A stretch of 61,655 nt of DNA from NCBI RefSeq assembly GCF_000761245.1, contig NZ_AWOR01000053.1, positions 1 through 61,655 of the forward strand. Reading direction: 5' to 3'. A program made the position numbers and the translations under genes. Source of the stretch: Comamonas testosteroni. Lineage in GTDB: Bacteria; Pseudomonadota; Gammaproteobacteria; Burkholderiales; Burkholderiaceae_C. How positions within the stretch are numbered: the stretch's first letter is position 1; each line of letters begins with the position of its first letter. Shown one piece after another: positions 48,437-57,263 of this stretch. The notes beneath the pieces were generated by a model. That model saw only the letters and a list, made by a program, of their open reading frames with translations, did not search any database and was not told the DNA's origin.

Positions 48437-49330
48437 ATGAAGCTGAATCTTCGCCAGATAGAGGTATTTCGAGCCATGATGCTCAGCGGATCCATTAGTG
48501 GGGCAGCCAAGTTGCTCTATGTCTCTCAGCCTGCAGTGAGTCGCCTCATTGGTTACACGGAACAACGACTTGGGTTCAAGCTGTTCGAGCGCATCAAGGG
48601 TCGCCTTCATCCAACACCAGAGGCGCACCGGCTTTTCGAGGAAGTGACGGCTCTGTACCAAAACGTGCAGAGAGTGAATGAAGTAGCGGATAACCTATCG
48701 CTTAACAGGGAGGGGCATATCCGTATCGCATGCAGCCCTAATATTGGGCAGTCCCTCATGCCTCGAGCGGTGGCTCGGTTTACTCAGCTCTTCCCAGAGG
48801 TGAGAGTGGTACTGCACACCCACATACCGCATGTCATGCTGCAAGCGCTGCTTACACAGCAAGTCGAGCTTGGCGTTACCTATATGCCAATTCCACACCC
48901 AAGCTTGGCTATGCAACCGCTATACGAAAACCGCATCGTTGCTGTACTGCCGCAAGACCACCCGCTTGCTGGGCGTGATCAGATATCTAGCCGTGACTTG
49001 CATGGAGAGCGCTTCATTGGCTACGGGAGCGATATCCCTTTCAGTCAATTGGTGCATCGGATATTTGGCAGCGAGGAGAACCAGCCATCTGCACGCGTGG
49101 AGGTTCAGCAGGCTCACGTGGCATGTGCCATGGTGCAAGCAGGGGTGGGGGTTGCATTGGTCGACGAGCTCACCATTCGAGGTCCTTCCTGGTCCAACAT
49201 CGTGGCCATTCCAGTGGCGCCGATGGTTCATGCCCCTATCCATGCCTTCAATCTAGCCTTGCAACCTATGTCGCGTTTGGCTCAGGAGTTTGTTGGAGTA
49301 CTGAAATCCTTGGATGAGGCCAAGCGCTGA
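48437..49330 (+). CDS. LysR-family transcriptional regulator of the second catabolic block
   Basis: 297 residues: N-terminal winged helix (LNLRQIEVFRAMMLSGSISGAAKLLYVSQPAVSRLIGYTEQRLGFKLFERIKGRL), then a two-lobed effector domain. It lies divergently between the hydantoinase/carbamoylase pair and the DUF917-urocanase operon, so it probably controls both. LTTR boxes of the same type sit before it and before the DUF917 gene. The region 49331-49717 holds that box but no gene. Confidence 0.9.
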   Translation: MKLNLRQIEVFRAMMLSGSISGAAKLLYVSQPAVSRLIGYTEQRLGFKLFERIKGRLHPTPEAHRLFEEVTALYQNVQRVNEVADNLSLNREGHIRIACSPNIGQSLMPRAVARFTQLFPEVRVVLHTHIPHVMLQALLTQQVELGVTYMPIPHPSLAMQPLYENRIVAVLPQDHPLAGRDQISSRDLHGERFIGYGSDIPFSQLVHRIFGSEENQPSARVEVQQAHVACAMVQAGVGVALVDELTIRGPSWSNIVAIPVAPMVHAPIHAFNLALQPMSRLAQEFVGVLKSLDEAKR

Positions 49331-49562
49331 ACTGCGCTTAAAACTGCTTGCATCGATTTGATTGAGCACTCAAACAGACTCTCGAGCCTGCTCTGAGCGA
49401 GCTAGGTCCCGTTGGTGCCCCTGGGACTTTCCCTAGACGGGGTGGGGCGCAGCTGATCCAAGTTGGTGCATGAGGGCACTCTGACGGAACGAATTTCAGG
49501 CGATTTTTCCTTTGTTTCAAAGGCTTTGGCTAAAAAACGATGTGAAGCACCAAATTTACTCA

Positions 49563-49577
49563 TTAACATGATGTTAA
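49563..49577. promoter_or_regulatory. LysR-type box before the DUF917-urocanase operon
   Basis: TTAACATGATGTTAA is a perfect 15-bp palindrome of the T-N11-A type, 141 bp before the ATG at 49718. It shares TTAACAT and GTTA with the box at 48415-48429. Confidence 0.6.
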
Positions 49578-49717
49578 GTTGTCGCAATAAAAAGTAATGC
49601 GACATTGTTGATTGTCGTCTCTAGCATCCGTTGCATTCAATAGCTCTTTGACGTGACCTCCGGCAGTTTCTGTAGGCGTCACGGACAAAGTCCTCGAATG
49701 ATCAATCAGGAGTAGCA

Positions 49718-50812
49718 ATGGGACGTATCTTGACTCTCAAAGACGTGGAATCTGCAGTGCGCGGCGGTTCCGTTTTCGCATGCGGTGGTGGTGGCTGGGC
49801 CGAGCATGGTCGCGAACTAGGCACGATGGCGGTGACCATAGGCCGTCCGGAACTGGTGGATATGTCCGAAGTGGCGGATGACGCTTGGATCGCCACAGCG
49901 GCTGCCATTGGGGCGCCGGGTGGATTGACCGACTGGGAAATGCTGGGCATGGACTACGTCAAGGCCGCCCGACTGGTGCAGGAAGAGTTGGGCGCGCCAC
50001 TGCACGGCCTAATCATTGGCCAGAACGGTATGTCCAGCACGCTCAACGCCTGGCTACCATCCGCCGTGCTAGGCACCAAGGTGATCGATGCTGTTGGGGA
50101 TCTGCGTGCACACCCCACCGGTGACATGGGCTCGCTCGGCTTGGCCAGCAGCCCGGAGCCAATGATCCAGGCAGCCGTGGGCGGTAAGCGCGCCAACAAC
50201 TCGTACATCGAGTTGGTGGTACGCGGCGCCACTGCCAAGGTCTCGCCGATTCTGCGCAAGGCCTCCGACATGTCCGGCGGCTTCATCGCCAGCTGCCGCA
50301 ACCCGATCAGGGCTTCCTACGTGCGCCAGCATGCAGCGTTGGGTGGCATCAGCCGTGCACTGGCATTGGGCGAGGCCATCATCGCCGCGCAAGGCAAGGG
50401 CGGCTCGGCCATCGTGGACGCCATCTGCAAGCAGACCGGCGGCAGCATCATCGGCAGCGGCAAGGTCACGGCCAACACGCTGCGCTACACGGATGAGGCG
50501 TTCGACGTGGGCGTGATCGAGATCGGCGAAGGCGCACACAAGCGCCGCATCCATGTGATGAACGAGCACATGGCCGTGGAAGACGCCGATGGTCAGCGCA
50601 TCGCCACCTATCCGGACGTGATCACCACGCTGGATACCGACGGCAACCCGGTGAGTGCCGGCAAGGTGCGCGAAGGCATGGAGATCCTGATCTTCCACGT
50701 GGGCAAGAGCCTGATTCCGCTGTCTTCCAGCATCAGCGATCCGGCCGTGTATCCGCCCGTAGAGAAGGCCCTGGGCATCAACATCAGCAACTACGCACTG
50801 GGCAGGGAATAA
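49718..50812 (+). CDS. DUF917 / S-methyl-thiohydantoin desulfurase-like protein
   Basis: 364 residues, matching the two-domain DUF917 family over its whole length: GRILTLKDVESAVRGGSVFACGGGG at the start, GAPGGLTDWEMLGMDYVKAARL, MSGGFIASCRNPIRASYVRQHAALGGISRALALGEAI, and the C-terminal GSGKVTANTLRYTDEAFDVG, TYPDVITTLDTDGNPV. DUF917 has been linked to S-methyl-thiohydantoin desulfurase, an enzyme of (S-methyl-)ergothioneine breakdown. The next gene, a urocanase homologue, starts 2 bp downstream, which supports such a role. Substrate is an inference; a distant DUF917 member of another function cannot be excluded. Confidence 0.83.
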   Translation: MGRILTLKDVESAVRGGSVFACGGGGWAEHGRELGTMAVTIGRPELVDMSEVADDAWIATAAAIGAPGGLTDWEMLGMDYVKAARLVQEELGAPLHGLIIGQNGMSSTLNAWLPSAVLGTKVIDAVGDLRAHPTGDMGSLGLASSPEPMIQAAVGGKRANNSYIELVVRGATAKVSPILRKASDMSGGFIASCRNPIRASYVRQHAALGGISRALALGEAIIAAQGKGGSAIVDAICKQTGGSIIGSGKVTANTLRYTDEAFDVGVIEIGEGAHKRRIHVMNEHMAVEDADGQRIATYPDVITTLDTDGNPVSAGKVREGMEILIFHVGKSLIPLSSSISDPAVYPPVEKALGINISNYALGRE

Positions 50813-50814
50813 CG

Positions 50815-52470
50815 ATGAGCCGCGAAGATTTCAAGGTACACGGCGGCAACGAGCTGCGTTGCAAGGGCTGGCGCCAGGAAGCGCTCCTGCGCCTGATGGA
50901 GAACGTGCTGGCCGTGGGCGAAGACCCCGACAACCTCATCGTGTATGCGGCCCTCGGCCGCGCCGCGCGCGACTGGCCTTCGCACAACGCTATCGTGCAC
51001 GCGCTGCGAAACCTGGAAGAAGACCAGACGCTGCTGGTGCAGTCGGGCAAGCCCATCGGTGTGCTGCGCACGCACGCGGCCGCGCCGCTGGTCATCATGG
51101 CGAACTGCAACATGGTGGGCCAGTGGGCCAAGGCCGAGAATTTCTACCAGTGGGAGAAGGACAACCTGATCTGCTGGGGCGGCCTCACCGCCGGTGACTG
51201 GCAATACATCGGTTCGCAGGGCGTGATCCAGGGCACGTACGAGATCTTCTCGCGCATTGCCGAGCGTCACTTCAACAACGATCTGCGTGGCCGCTTCATT
51301 CTGACGGCTGGCCTGGGCGGCATGGGTGGTGCACAACCGCTCGCCGGCGCCATGGCGGGCGCGGCGATCCTGACGGTGGAAATCAACCCCGAGCGCATCG
51401 AAAAGCGCATGCAGATCGGCTTCCTGCAAAAACGTGCCGACACGCTGGACGAAGCGCTCGCCATGATCCGCGAAGCGCAGGACAGGCGTGAGCCCATCTC
51501 CGTGGGCCTGCTGGGCAACGCCTCCGAGATCTTCCCCGAGATCCTGGCTCGTGGCATCACGCCCGATATCGTGACCGATCAGACCTCGGCCCACGATCTG
51601 GTGTACGGCTATATTCCCGCAGGCTACACGCTCGACGAAGTGGCGGCGCTGCGCAAGACCGATATCACGAAGTTGATGGACGCCAGCCGCGCATCCATCG
51701 TGAACCATGTGACGGCCATGGTGGGCTTCCAGGACAAGGGCTCTGTGGTGTTCGACAACGGCAACCTCATTCGTACGCATGCGAAGCAGGGTGGCGTGGA
51801 GCGCGCCTTCGAGATCCCGGTCTTCACCGAAGCCTTCCTGCGCCCGCTGTTCGCACGCGCCATCGGCCCGTTCCGCTGGATTGCCCTTTCCAACGATCCG
51901 GACGACATCCGCAAGATCGACGACTTCCTGCTGCGCCGCTTTGCGGACAATCGTATCGTCGCCAACTGGGTGCGCCTGGCGCGCGAGAACGTGCCCTTCG
52001 AAGGCCTGCCGGCGCGCATCGCGTGGCTGGGCCACGGCGAGCGTACGGAGCTGGCGCTTGAGGTCAACCGTATGGTGCGCGACGGCGAGCTGAGTGGCCC
52101 CATCGCCTTTACGCGTGATCACCTCGATGCGGGAGCTATGGCGCACCCGAACATCATGACGGAGAACATGCGTGATGGCTCCGACGCAATTGCCGACTGG
52201 CCGCTGCTCAATGCCATGCTGACTTGCTCTTCCTCCGCCGACCTGGTGGCCATCCACTCCGGTGGTGGCGGCTACAGCGGCTACATGACCAGCGCCGGCG
52301 TCACCGTGGTGGCCGACGGAACCGCACAGGCGGATGAGCGACTGAATCTCTCGCTCACCAACGACACGGCCAGCGGGGTGCTGCGCTACGCCGACGCGGG
52401 CTACGAAGAGGCGCTGGACGAAGTGCAGAAGAAGGGCATCGCCCGCATCGACACCTCCGCCCACGCCTGA
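50815..52470 (+). CDS. Urocanate hydratase homologue lacking the catalytic-region Cys (possible thiourocanate/S-methyl-thiourocanate hydratase)
   Basis: 551 residues, full length for the NAD-using urocanase family, with LLVQSGKPIGVLRTH, TAGLGGMGGAQPLAGAMAG and VTDQTSAHDLVYGYIPAGY. It departs from true HutU at the active site. RPLFCRGVGPFRW is RPLFARAIGPFRW here, so the conserved Cys is Ala347. HHGGGVGMGFSQHSG is HSGGGGYSGYMTSAG, and YGQMTAGSW is WGGLTAGDW. These changes point to a substrate other than urocanate. Coupled to the DUF917 gene it would add water to a (methyl)thiourocanate to give a (thio)hydantoin propionate. Confidence 0.85.
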   Translation: MSREDFKVHGGNELRCKGWRQEALLRLMENVLAVGEDPDNLIVYAALGRAARDWPSHNAIVHALRNLEEDQTLLVQSGKPIGVLRTHAAAPLVIMANCNMVGQWAKAENFYQWEKDNLICWGGLTAGDWQYIGSQGVIQGTYEIFSRIAERHFNNDLRGRFILTAGLGGMGGAQPLAGAMAGAAILTVEINPERIEKRMQIGFLQKRADTLDEALAMIREAQDRREPISVGLLGNASEIFPEILARGITPDIVTDQTSAHDLVYGYIPAGYTLDEVAALRKTDITKLMDASRASIVNHVTAMVGFQDKGSVVFDNGNLIRTHAKQGGVERAFEIPVFTEAFLRPLFARAIGPFRWIALSNDPDDIRKIDDFLLRRFADNRIVANWVRLARENVPFEGLPARIAWLGHGERTELALEVNRMVRDGELSGPIAFTRDHLDAGAMAHPNIMTENMRDGSDAIADWPLLNAMLTCSSSADLVAIHSGGGGYSGYMTSAGVTVVADGTAQADERLNLSLTNDTASGVLRYADAGYEEALDEVQKKGIARIDTSAHA

Positions 52471-52599
52471 CGCTCCAGGCCAGCCCGGGAGCGGCCTGAC
52501 AGCACCCATGCCAACGCATGCATTCCGATGCCGTGCGGAGGCTGGGTGGCTGGCTGACTCTGGCCTATCCACTCTTCAATCTAACCTCAACCCACCACC

Positions 52600-53949
52600 A
52601 TGACCCACCCTACTGCCTCCGCTCAAGTAGGAGCCATAAAGGCTTCGGTCGGCACCACTCAGCACGCAGCCCATGATGAGCGCTCCAGCAAGCGCGCCGT
52701 GATTGCTGCCTCCACCGGCAATGCACTGGAATGGTATGACTTCACGGTCTACGCGCTGTTCGCCGTCTACATCGGCCAGAACTTCTTCCAGAACGAGAAC
52801 CCCACGGTACAGCTCTTGGCATCGTTCATCGCGTTCGGCATCGGCTATATCGCTCGTCCGTTGGGAGCGCTCATCCTCGGCTCCTATGGCGACCGCAAGG
52901 GCCGCAAGGCGGCGCTCACCCTGACCATCATGCTGATGGCCGTAGGCACACTGCTCATTGCCATCGCTCCTCCGTATACGGCCATCGGCATCGGCGCGCC
53001 GCTGTTGATCGTGGCGGGTCGCGTGCTGCAGGGCTTCTCCGCCGGCGGCGAAGTGGGCGGCGCCACCGCGTTTCTCGTCGAGCACGCCCCACCGGCCAAG
53101 CGTGGTCTCTATGCTTCGTGGCTGCAGGCCAGCATGGGCATCAGCAATATGATGGCCGCGCTGGTGGCCACCGCTGTCACCATGCTCTTCACCACGCAGC
53201 AGGTGCATGACTGGGCCTGGCGCATTCCGTTCATCATCGGCCTGGCCATTGCCCCCGTTGGCCTGTGGATGCGCCGCGCGCTGGATGAAACTCCGCATTT
53301 CAAGGAGCAGGCAGAACGCGCCGCAGCGTCTGGTGAAGCCGAGAAGAAAACTCCCATGCTGCAGGTGCTGCGTGAATGCCCACGCCAGCTGCTGACGGGC
53401 CTGGGCCTCTCCGTGCTGTGGGCGGCCGCACCTTACGCGCTCATCATCTACCTGCCCATCTATGTGCAGAAGAATATGGGCTTCGAGAGTTCGCAGGCAT
53501 TTACCGCTGCGTTCATTGGCAATATTTTTCTGGTGGCCGGTTGCCTTATCTCCGGCACGCTGTCCGATCGCTTCGGCCGCCGCAACATGCTGCGCTTTGG
53601 TGCCATCCTGCTGCTGGTCGGTGCCTACCCGCTGATGGCCTGGCTGCATGGCAATCACACCACGATGGCGCTGATCGTCGTGCAGTCTGCCATGTGCTCC
53701 ATGGTAGCTCTGTTCGTGGGAGCTGCACCTGCCGCTTTGTCCGAGATCTTCCCAACCGCAGTGCGCTCCTCGGGCATGTCCCTGTCGTACAACGCGGCGG
53801 TGACGGTGATCGGTGGTTTTGCGCCAGCCCTGCTCACGTGGATCACCTACAAAACCGGCGTGGCCTATGCACCGGCGCTGTATGTGATGGCCGCTGCCGT
53901 GGTCGCGTTGATTGCGATCAGCTTTCTGCCTAAGCGTGCTGCGGACTGA
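52600..53949 (+). CDS. MFS transporter, metabolite:H+ symporter (MHS) family
   Basis: 449 residues with 12 predicted helices. MHS signatures are ASTGNALEWYDFTVYALFAVYIGQNFF near the start, the loop GSYGDRKGRKAALT, GRVLQGFSAGGEVGGATAFLVEHAPPAKRGLYAS, and SDRFGRRNM. These symporters take up carboxylates and betaines. Placed between the hydratase and the lyases, it should bring into the cell the acid released by the exported lyases, or the betaine itself. The gap of 129 bp after the hydratase leaves a separate promoter possible. Confidence 0.9.
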   Translation: MTHPTASAQVGAIKASVGTTQHAAHDERSSKRAVIAASTGNALEWYDFTVYALFAVYIGQNFFQNENPTVQLLASFIAFGIGYIARPLGALILGSYGDRKGRKAALTLTIMLMAVGTLLIAIAPPYTAIGIGAPLLIVAGRVLQGFSAGGEVGGATAFLVEHAPPAKRGLYASWLQASMGISNMMAALVATAVTMLFTTQQVHDWAWRIPFIIGLAIAPVGLWMRRALDETPHFKEQAERAAASGEAEKKTPMLQVLRECPRQLLTGLGLSVLWAAAPYALIIYLPIYVQKNMGFESSQAFTAAFIGNIFLVAGCLISGTLSDRFGRRNMLRFGAILLLVGAYPLMAWLHGNHTTMALIVVQSAMCSMVALFVGAAPAALSEIFPTAVRSSGMSLSYNAAVTVIGGFAPALLTWITYKTGVAYAPALYVMAAAVVALIAISFLPKRAAD

Positions 53950-54021
53950 AGTATCTGCTAACCGGGAGTGACCTGTAACGGTATTGACAGATTGCGAAGG
54001 TCTTGGAGACAGGAGCCAAAG

Positions 54022-55788
54022 ATGAAATACACCATGAGACTTAGTCCTTCTGCAAGCAAGCTCAAGGAGCTGGCTGTTACTGCGATGTTGTTGCTGGCGG
54101 GGGCATTAGCAGCGCCCTCCAAGGCACATGCCCATGAGGTGGTACCCAACGTAGGTACAGATCAGGCAGCCCGCGCGTGTTCGCCAGTTAAGTTGGATGG
54201 CAGAACACTCTCCTTGGCTCAAGTAGAGGCTGTGGCACGTCATGGATGCGCTGTGCAGATCGACGGCGAGGGGCTCCGCCGAGCCAAACGGTCATTTGAA
54301 CTCCTATTGGCCTATGCGAAGACAGATAAACCAGTCTATGGCTTGAACCGAGGTGTGGGGCTGAATAAGGATCAAGCCATTTTTCAAGGTGGGGATATCT
54401 CGTCTGAGGTGCGTGCATTGTCAGAGCAATTCAACCTCAATCTGTTGCGCTCGCACAGTGCAGCTTACGGTGACGAAGCCCCCTTGGATGTGGTGCGCGC
54501 TGCGATGCTCATTCGTCTGAATACCGCGCTATTTGGTGGCACAGGTATGCAGACTGAGGTGCTGCGGCAGTATGAGGCATTTCTGAATAAGGGGATCACT
54601 CCGGTTCTATTTGGGGAGGGGTCGGTGGGCGAAGCAGACATTACCATCCTGCCGCAGATTGGACTCGCGATGATGGGCGAGGGCGAAGTCTATTTCTCCG
54701 GGCGGCGTATGCTCGCAGCGGAGGCGCTCAATGCGGCAGGTCTGGACTCTGTTCGTCCGTTTGGTAAGGATGCCTTATCTCTGGTTAGCTCAAACGCATA
54801 CGGGGCGGCCCTGGCTGTGCTGGCGGTGCAAGACATCCGAGCGTTACTCGATCAAGCCGACTCCGTGGCAGCGCTGTCGCTGGAGGGGCTGAATGGTAAC
54901 TTGGCCCCCTTACTGGCAGTCACCCAGTCTCAGCGGCCGTTTGATGGGCAGCGCGTTTCGGCAGGTCATATCGCAGAGCTCCTGCGAGGCAGTTCATTGT
55001 GGGAGCCCGATCCGCAACGTGCACTTCAAGACCCGTTAAGCTTTCGCACGACTGCACAGGTTCACGGCGCAGCGCGCGATATGCTGAAACTACTGCAGCG
55101 TCAACTCACGTTGCAACTTAACAGCTCGGACGACAATCCCACTGTTGCCCTGGATGTCAGACCACTTGAGGGCACTCAGGCCTACGAGTTGCAGTACTAC
55201 GTTACTGAAGGACCTGTGCGAGGTGCTGTATTACCTAGTGCAGGCTTCGATCCCAGCGCCTGGGCGCTCCCGTTGCAGGGTATGTCGGTTGCGCTGTCGC
55301 AAATTGCGCAATCGTCGGCGCAGCGCACGCTGCGCTTGACAGATCCAGGTTTCACAAAGCTGCCGCGCTTTCTCAGCCCCGGCGGAGGGGCGATTGGTTA
55401 CGGACCGATCCAGAAGACAGTATCTTCGCTCGCCGCGGATGTTCGGGCGCTGTCACAGCCGGTGATCACCGATGTTCAGCCGCAGACGGGCAACATCGAG
55501 GACGTCGGTACCAATGCTCCTTTTATTGGTCGTCGAGTTTCCAATCAGATCAACAAGCTCACTACGTTGTTGGCGGTGGAGTTGATGCACGCCGCACAGG
55601 CAGTTGATCTGCGCCAAGCACAGCAGCCTGCACAAGTATTGGGCAACGGTACAAAGGCGTTCTGGCGAAAATTCCGCCAGTCCGTCCCATATCTCGAGCG
55701 AGACCGCCGTAACGATCTAGATATCGTCCAGGCAACGACATTCCTGGCCAATGAGCGTGATTCGTCACTCTCATCTGTGACCCCATAA
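54022..55788 (+). CDS. Exported HAL-family lyase without MIO triad (ergothionase-like candidate), paralogue 1
   Basis: 588 residues of the histidine/phenylalanine ammonia-lyase family with a signal peptide (KLKELAVTAMLLLAGALAAPSKAHA), unusual for these normally cytoplasmic enzymes. The family Tyr base is Tyr106 (VYGLNRGVG). LQDPLSFRTTAQVHG and NSSDDNPTVAL match the HAL QDPYSLR and SVTDNP blocks, and HAAQAVDLRQA the AAQALDLR end. Where HAL has GSVGASGDLAPLAH, this protein reads GSVGEADITILPQIG, so the Ala-Ser-Gly that makes the MIO cofactor is Glu204-Ala205-Asp206. It cannot form MIO. Ergothionases, which expel trimethylamine, a good leaving group, are believed to lack MIO. AGGAG before ATG 54022. 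Confidence 0.85.
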   Translation: MKYTMRLSPSASKLKELAVTAMLLLAGALAAPSKAHAHEVVPNVGTDQAARACSPVKLDGRTLSLAQVEAVARHGCAVQIDGEGLRRAKRSFELLLAYAKTDKPVYGLNRGVGLNKDQAIFQGGDISSEVRALSEQFNLNLLRSHSAAYGDEAPLDVVRAAMLIRLNTALFGGTGMQTEVLRQYEAFLNKGITPVLFGEGSVGEADITILPQIGLAMMGEGEVYFSGRRMLAAEALNAAGLDSVRPFGKDALSLVSSNAYGAALAVLAVQDIRALLDQADSVAALSLEGLNGNLAPLLAVTQSQRPFDGQRVSAGHIAELLRGSSLWEPDPQRALQDPLSFRTTAQVHGAARDMLKLLQRQLTLQLNSSDDNPTVALDVRPLEGTQAYELQYYVTEGPVRGAVLPSAGFDPSAWALPLQGMSVALSQIAQSSAQRTLRLTDPGFTKLPRFLSPGGGAIGYGPIQKTVSSLAADVRALSQPVITDVQPQTGNIEDVGTNAPFIGRRVSNQINKLTTLLAVELMHAAQAVDLRQAQQPAQVLGNGTKAFWRKFRQSVPYLERDRRNDLDIVQATTFLANERDSSLSSVTP

Positions 55789-55900
55789 GCGGAGCGCTTC
55801 AGCAAAGCCACTTTGGATTGTTCAGACTCATTTCCCGTTGTATGTCCTGCGAACAACCACGTGCCCATATCAATCTGGCAATCATGGAAAACACGTCATT

Positions 55901-57040
55901 ATGAACACTACATCATCTTTGATCTTAATGCGTCTGCACAAGCATTGGAACGCTGCCGCGGTGGCATTGACGCTGATAGCCGGCTGCGTTTCCGGGCAAG
56001 CGCAAGCTGCTGACAAATTGCCTGTGTCATCCACACAGTCATCAGCAAGTTTGGTGCTACTTGGTGTGGCCGGTGGGCCGACTTGGTACGGCAAAGAATC
56101 GCCTCATGGCATTTCTTCCGCATTGATGGTTGATGGCAAGGCATACATTGTCGACTTGGGGTCTGGTGCTTATCGCCAGATGCGTCGTGCGGGCATCAAG
56201 CCTGGCGATGAGGCGGCTGTGTTTTTCACCCATCTGCACACCGACCATGTGATCGACCTAGCCAGCGTTCTCATGTATGACCCAAGTGCACGCCGCCGTG
56301 CCAAAGCACAGTTGGAGATCTTCGGACCTGGTCGTCGTGGCGTGCTACCGCCGCTGGCAGATGGCATGAGTGGTGATGTAGTTGTGCACCCCGAGAACCC
56401 GAACGCTGGAACGGTCGACCTGGTCGATGCCATGCTCGCCGGCATGGCGTCGGATCTGAACATCAGGGTGCGCAGCGAGGGCGTACCGGATGTGCGTCAG
56501 TTCTTTCGTGTACACGACATTGTCTTGCCTGCTGGACTGGAGGTAGACCCGAACACCAATTCGGCACCGGCCATGGAGCCATTCAAGGTATGGGAAGACG
56601 CACGCGTTAAGGTTAGCGCCATTCTGGTTCCACATGGCCTGGTATTTCCCAACTTCGCCTACCGTTTCGATACTGCACACGGATCGGTTGTGTTCTCCGG
56701 CGATACAGCGGCCAGCGATAACCTAGTGAAGCTGGCACGTGGTGCCGATGTGCTTGTGCACGAAGCCATCGACCCAGCTTGGGTGAGCCACATCGTCGGC
56801 CCCAAGCCATGGGATGCTCGTCAGCAGGCGCTCGCCAAGCAACTGTTGGAAGCGCACGCCACACCACGTGAAGTGGGCGAAATCGCCACGCGTGCTGGCG
56901 TACATAGCCTAGTGCTGTCGCACCTAGTGCCGGGTGATGCACCACGTGACCATTGGGAACAGGCACGTGAAACCTTTAAGGGGCAGGTTGTCGTGGGCGA
57001 AGACCTGATGCGTCTGCCACTTATCCAGTCGCGTCGTTGA
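55901..57040 (+). CDS. Exported metallo-beta-lactamase-fold hydrolase
   Basis: 379 residues: signal sequence (WNAAAVALTLIAGCVSGQAQA, with either a lipobox IAGC at Cys29 or cleavage after AQA), then a metallo-beta-lactamase domain. Metal residues His111, His113, Asp115 and His116 stand in THLHTDHVIDL, with the later YRFDTAHGSVVFSGDTA and VLSHLVPG ligands. The pattern is like the arylsulfatase/RNase Z-type branch, not a beta-lactamase. It lies between the first lyase and a porin, so it may act on a related periplasmic metabolite; the substrate is unknown. Confidence 0.85.
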   Translation: MNTTSSLILMRLHKHWNAAAVALTLIAGCVSGQAQAADKLPVSSTQSSASLVLLGVAGGPTWYGKESPHGISSALMVDGKAYIVDLGSGAYRQMRRAGIKPGDEAAVFFTHLHTDHVIDLASVLMYDPSARRRAKAQLEIFGPGRRGVLPPLADGMSGDVVVHPENPNAGTVDLVDAMLAGMASDLNIRVRSEGVPDVRQFFRVHDIVLPAGLEVDPNTNSAPAMEPFKVWEDARVKVSAILVPHGLVFPNFAYRFDTAHGSVVFSGDTAASDNLVKLARGADVLVHEAIDPAWVSHIVGPKPWDARQQALAKQLLEAHATPREVGEIATRAGVHSLVLSHLVPGDAPRDHWEQARETFKGQVVVGEDLMRLPLIQSRR

Positions 57041-57263
57041 CGACTCCATGAAAGGAGCTGCACATGGGCAGCCCTTTCACTTGCTGGCCTGCATGTGGAA
57101 TGGTGCAAGGCCATAGCGCACAGCCTCCACACCGCATATCTCTTTGTCCAAACCGCACGTATCGAGCGGCAGGGGAAGCCGTGCGCCTTATTTCGTGCTC
57201 CTGTGGAGGAAGCACAAGGGGGCATGGGCCGGATTTGACCAAAGCAGCACAACAAAGGGCAAT

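Noticed and set aside
50791..52572. 593-codon open frame opposite the urocanase homologue
   Set aside because: Composition of an antisense frame; the plus strand carries a full-length enzyme with clear motifs.
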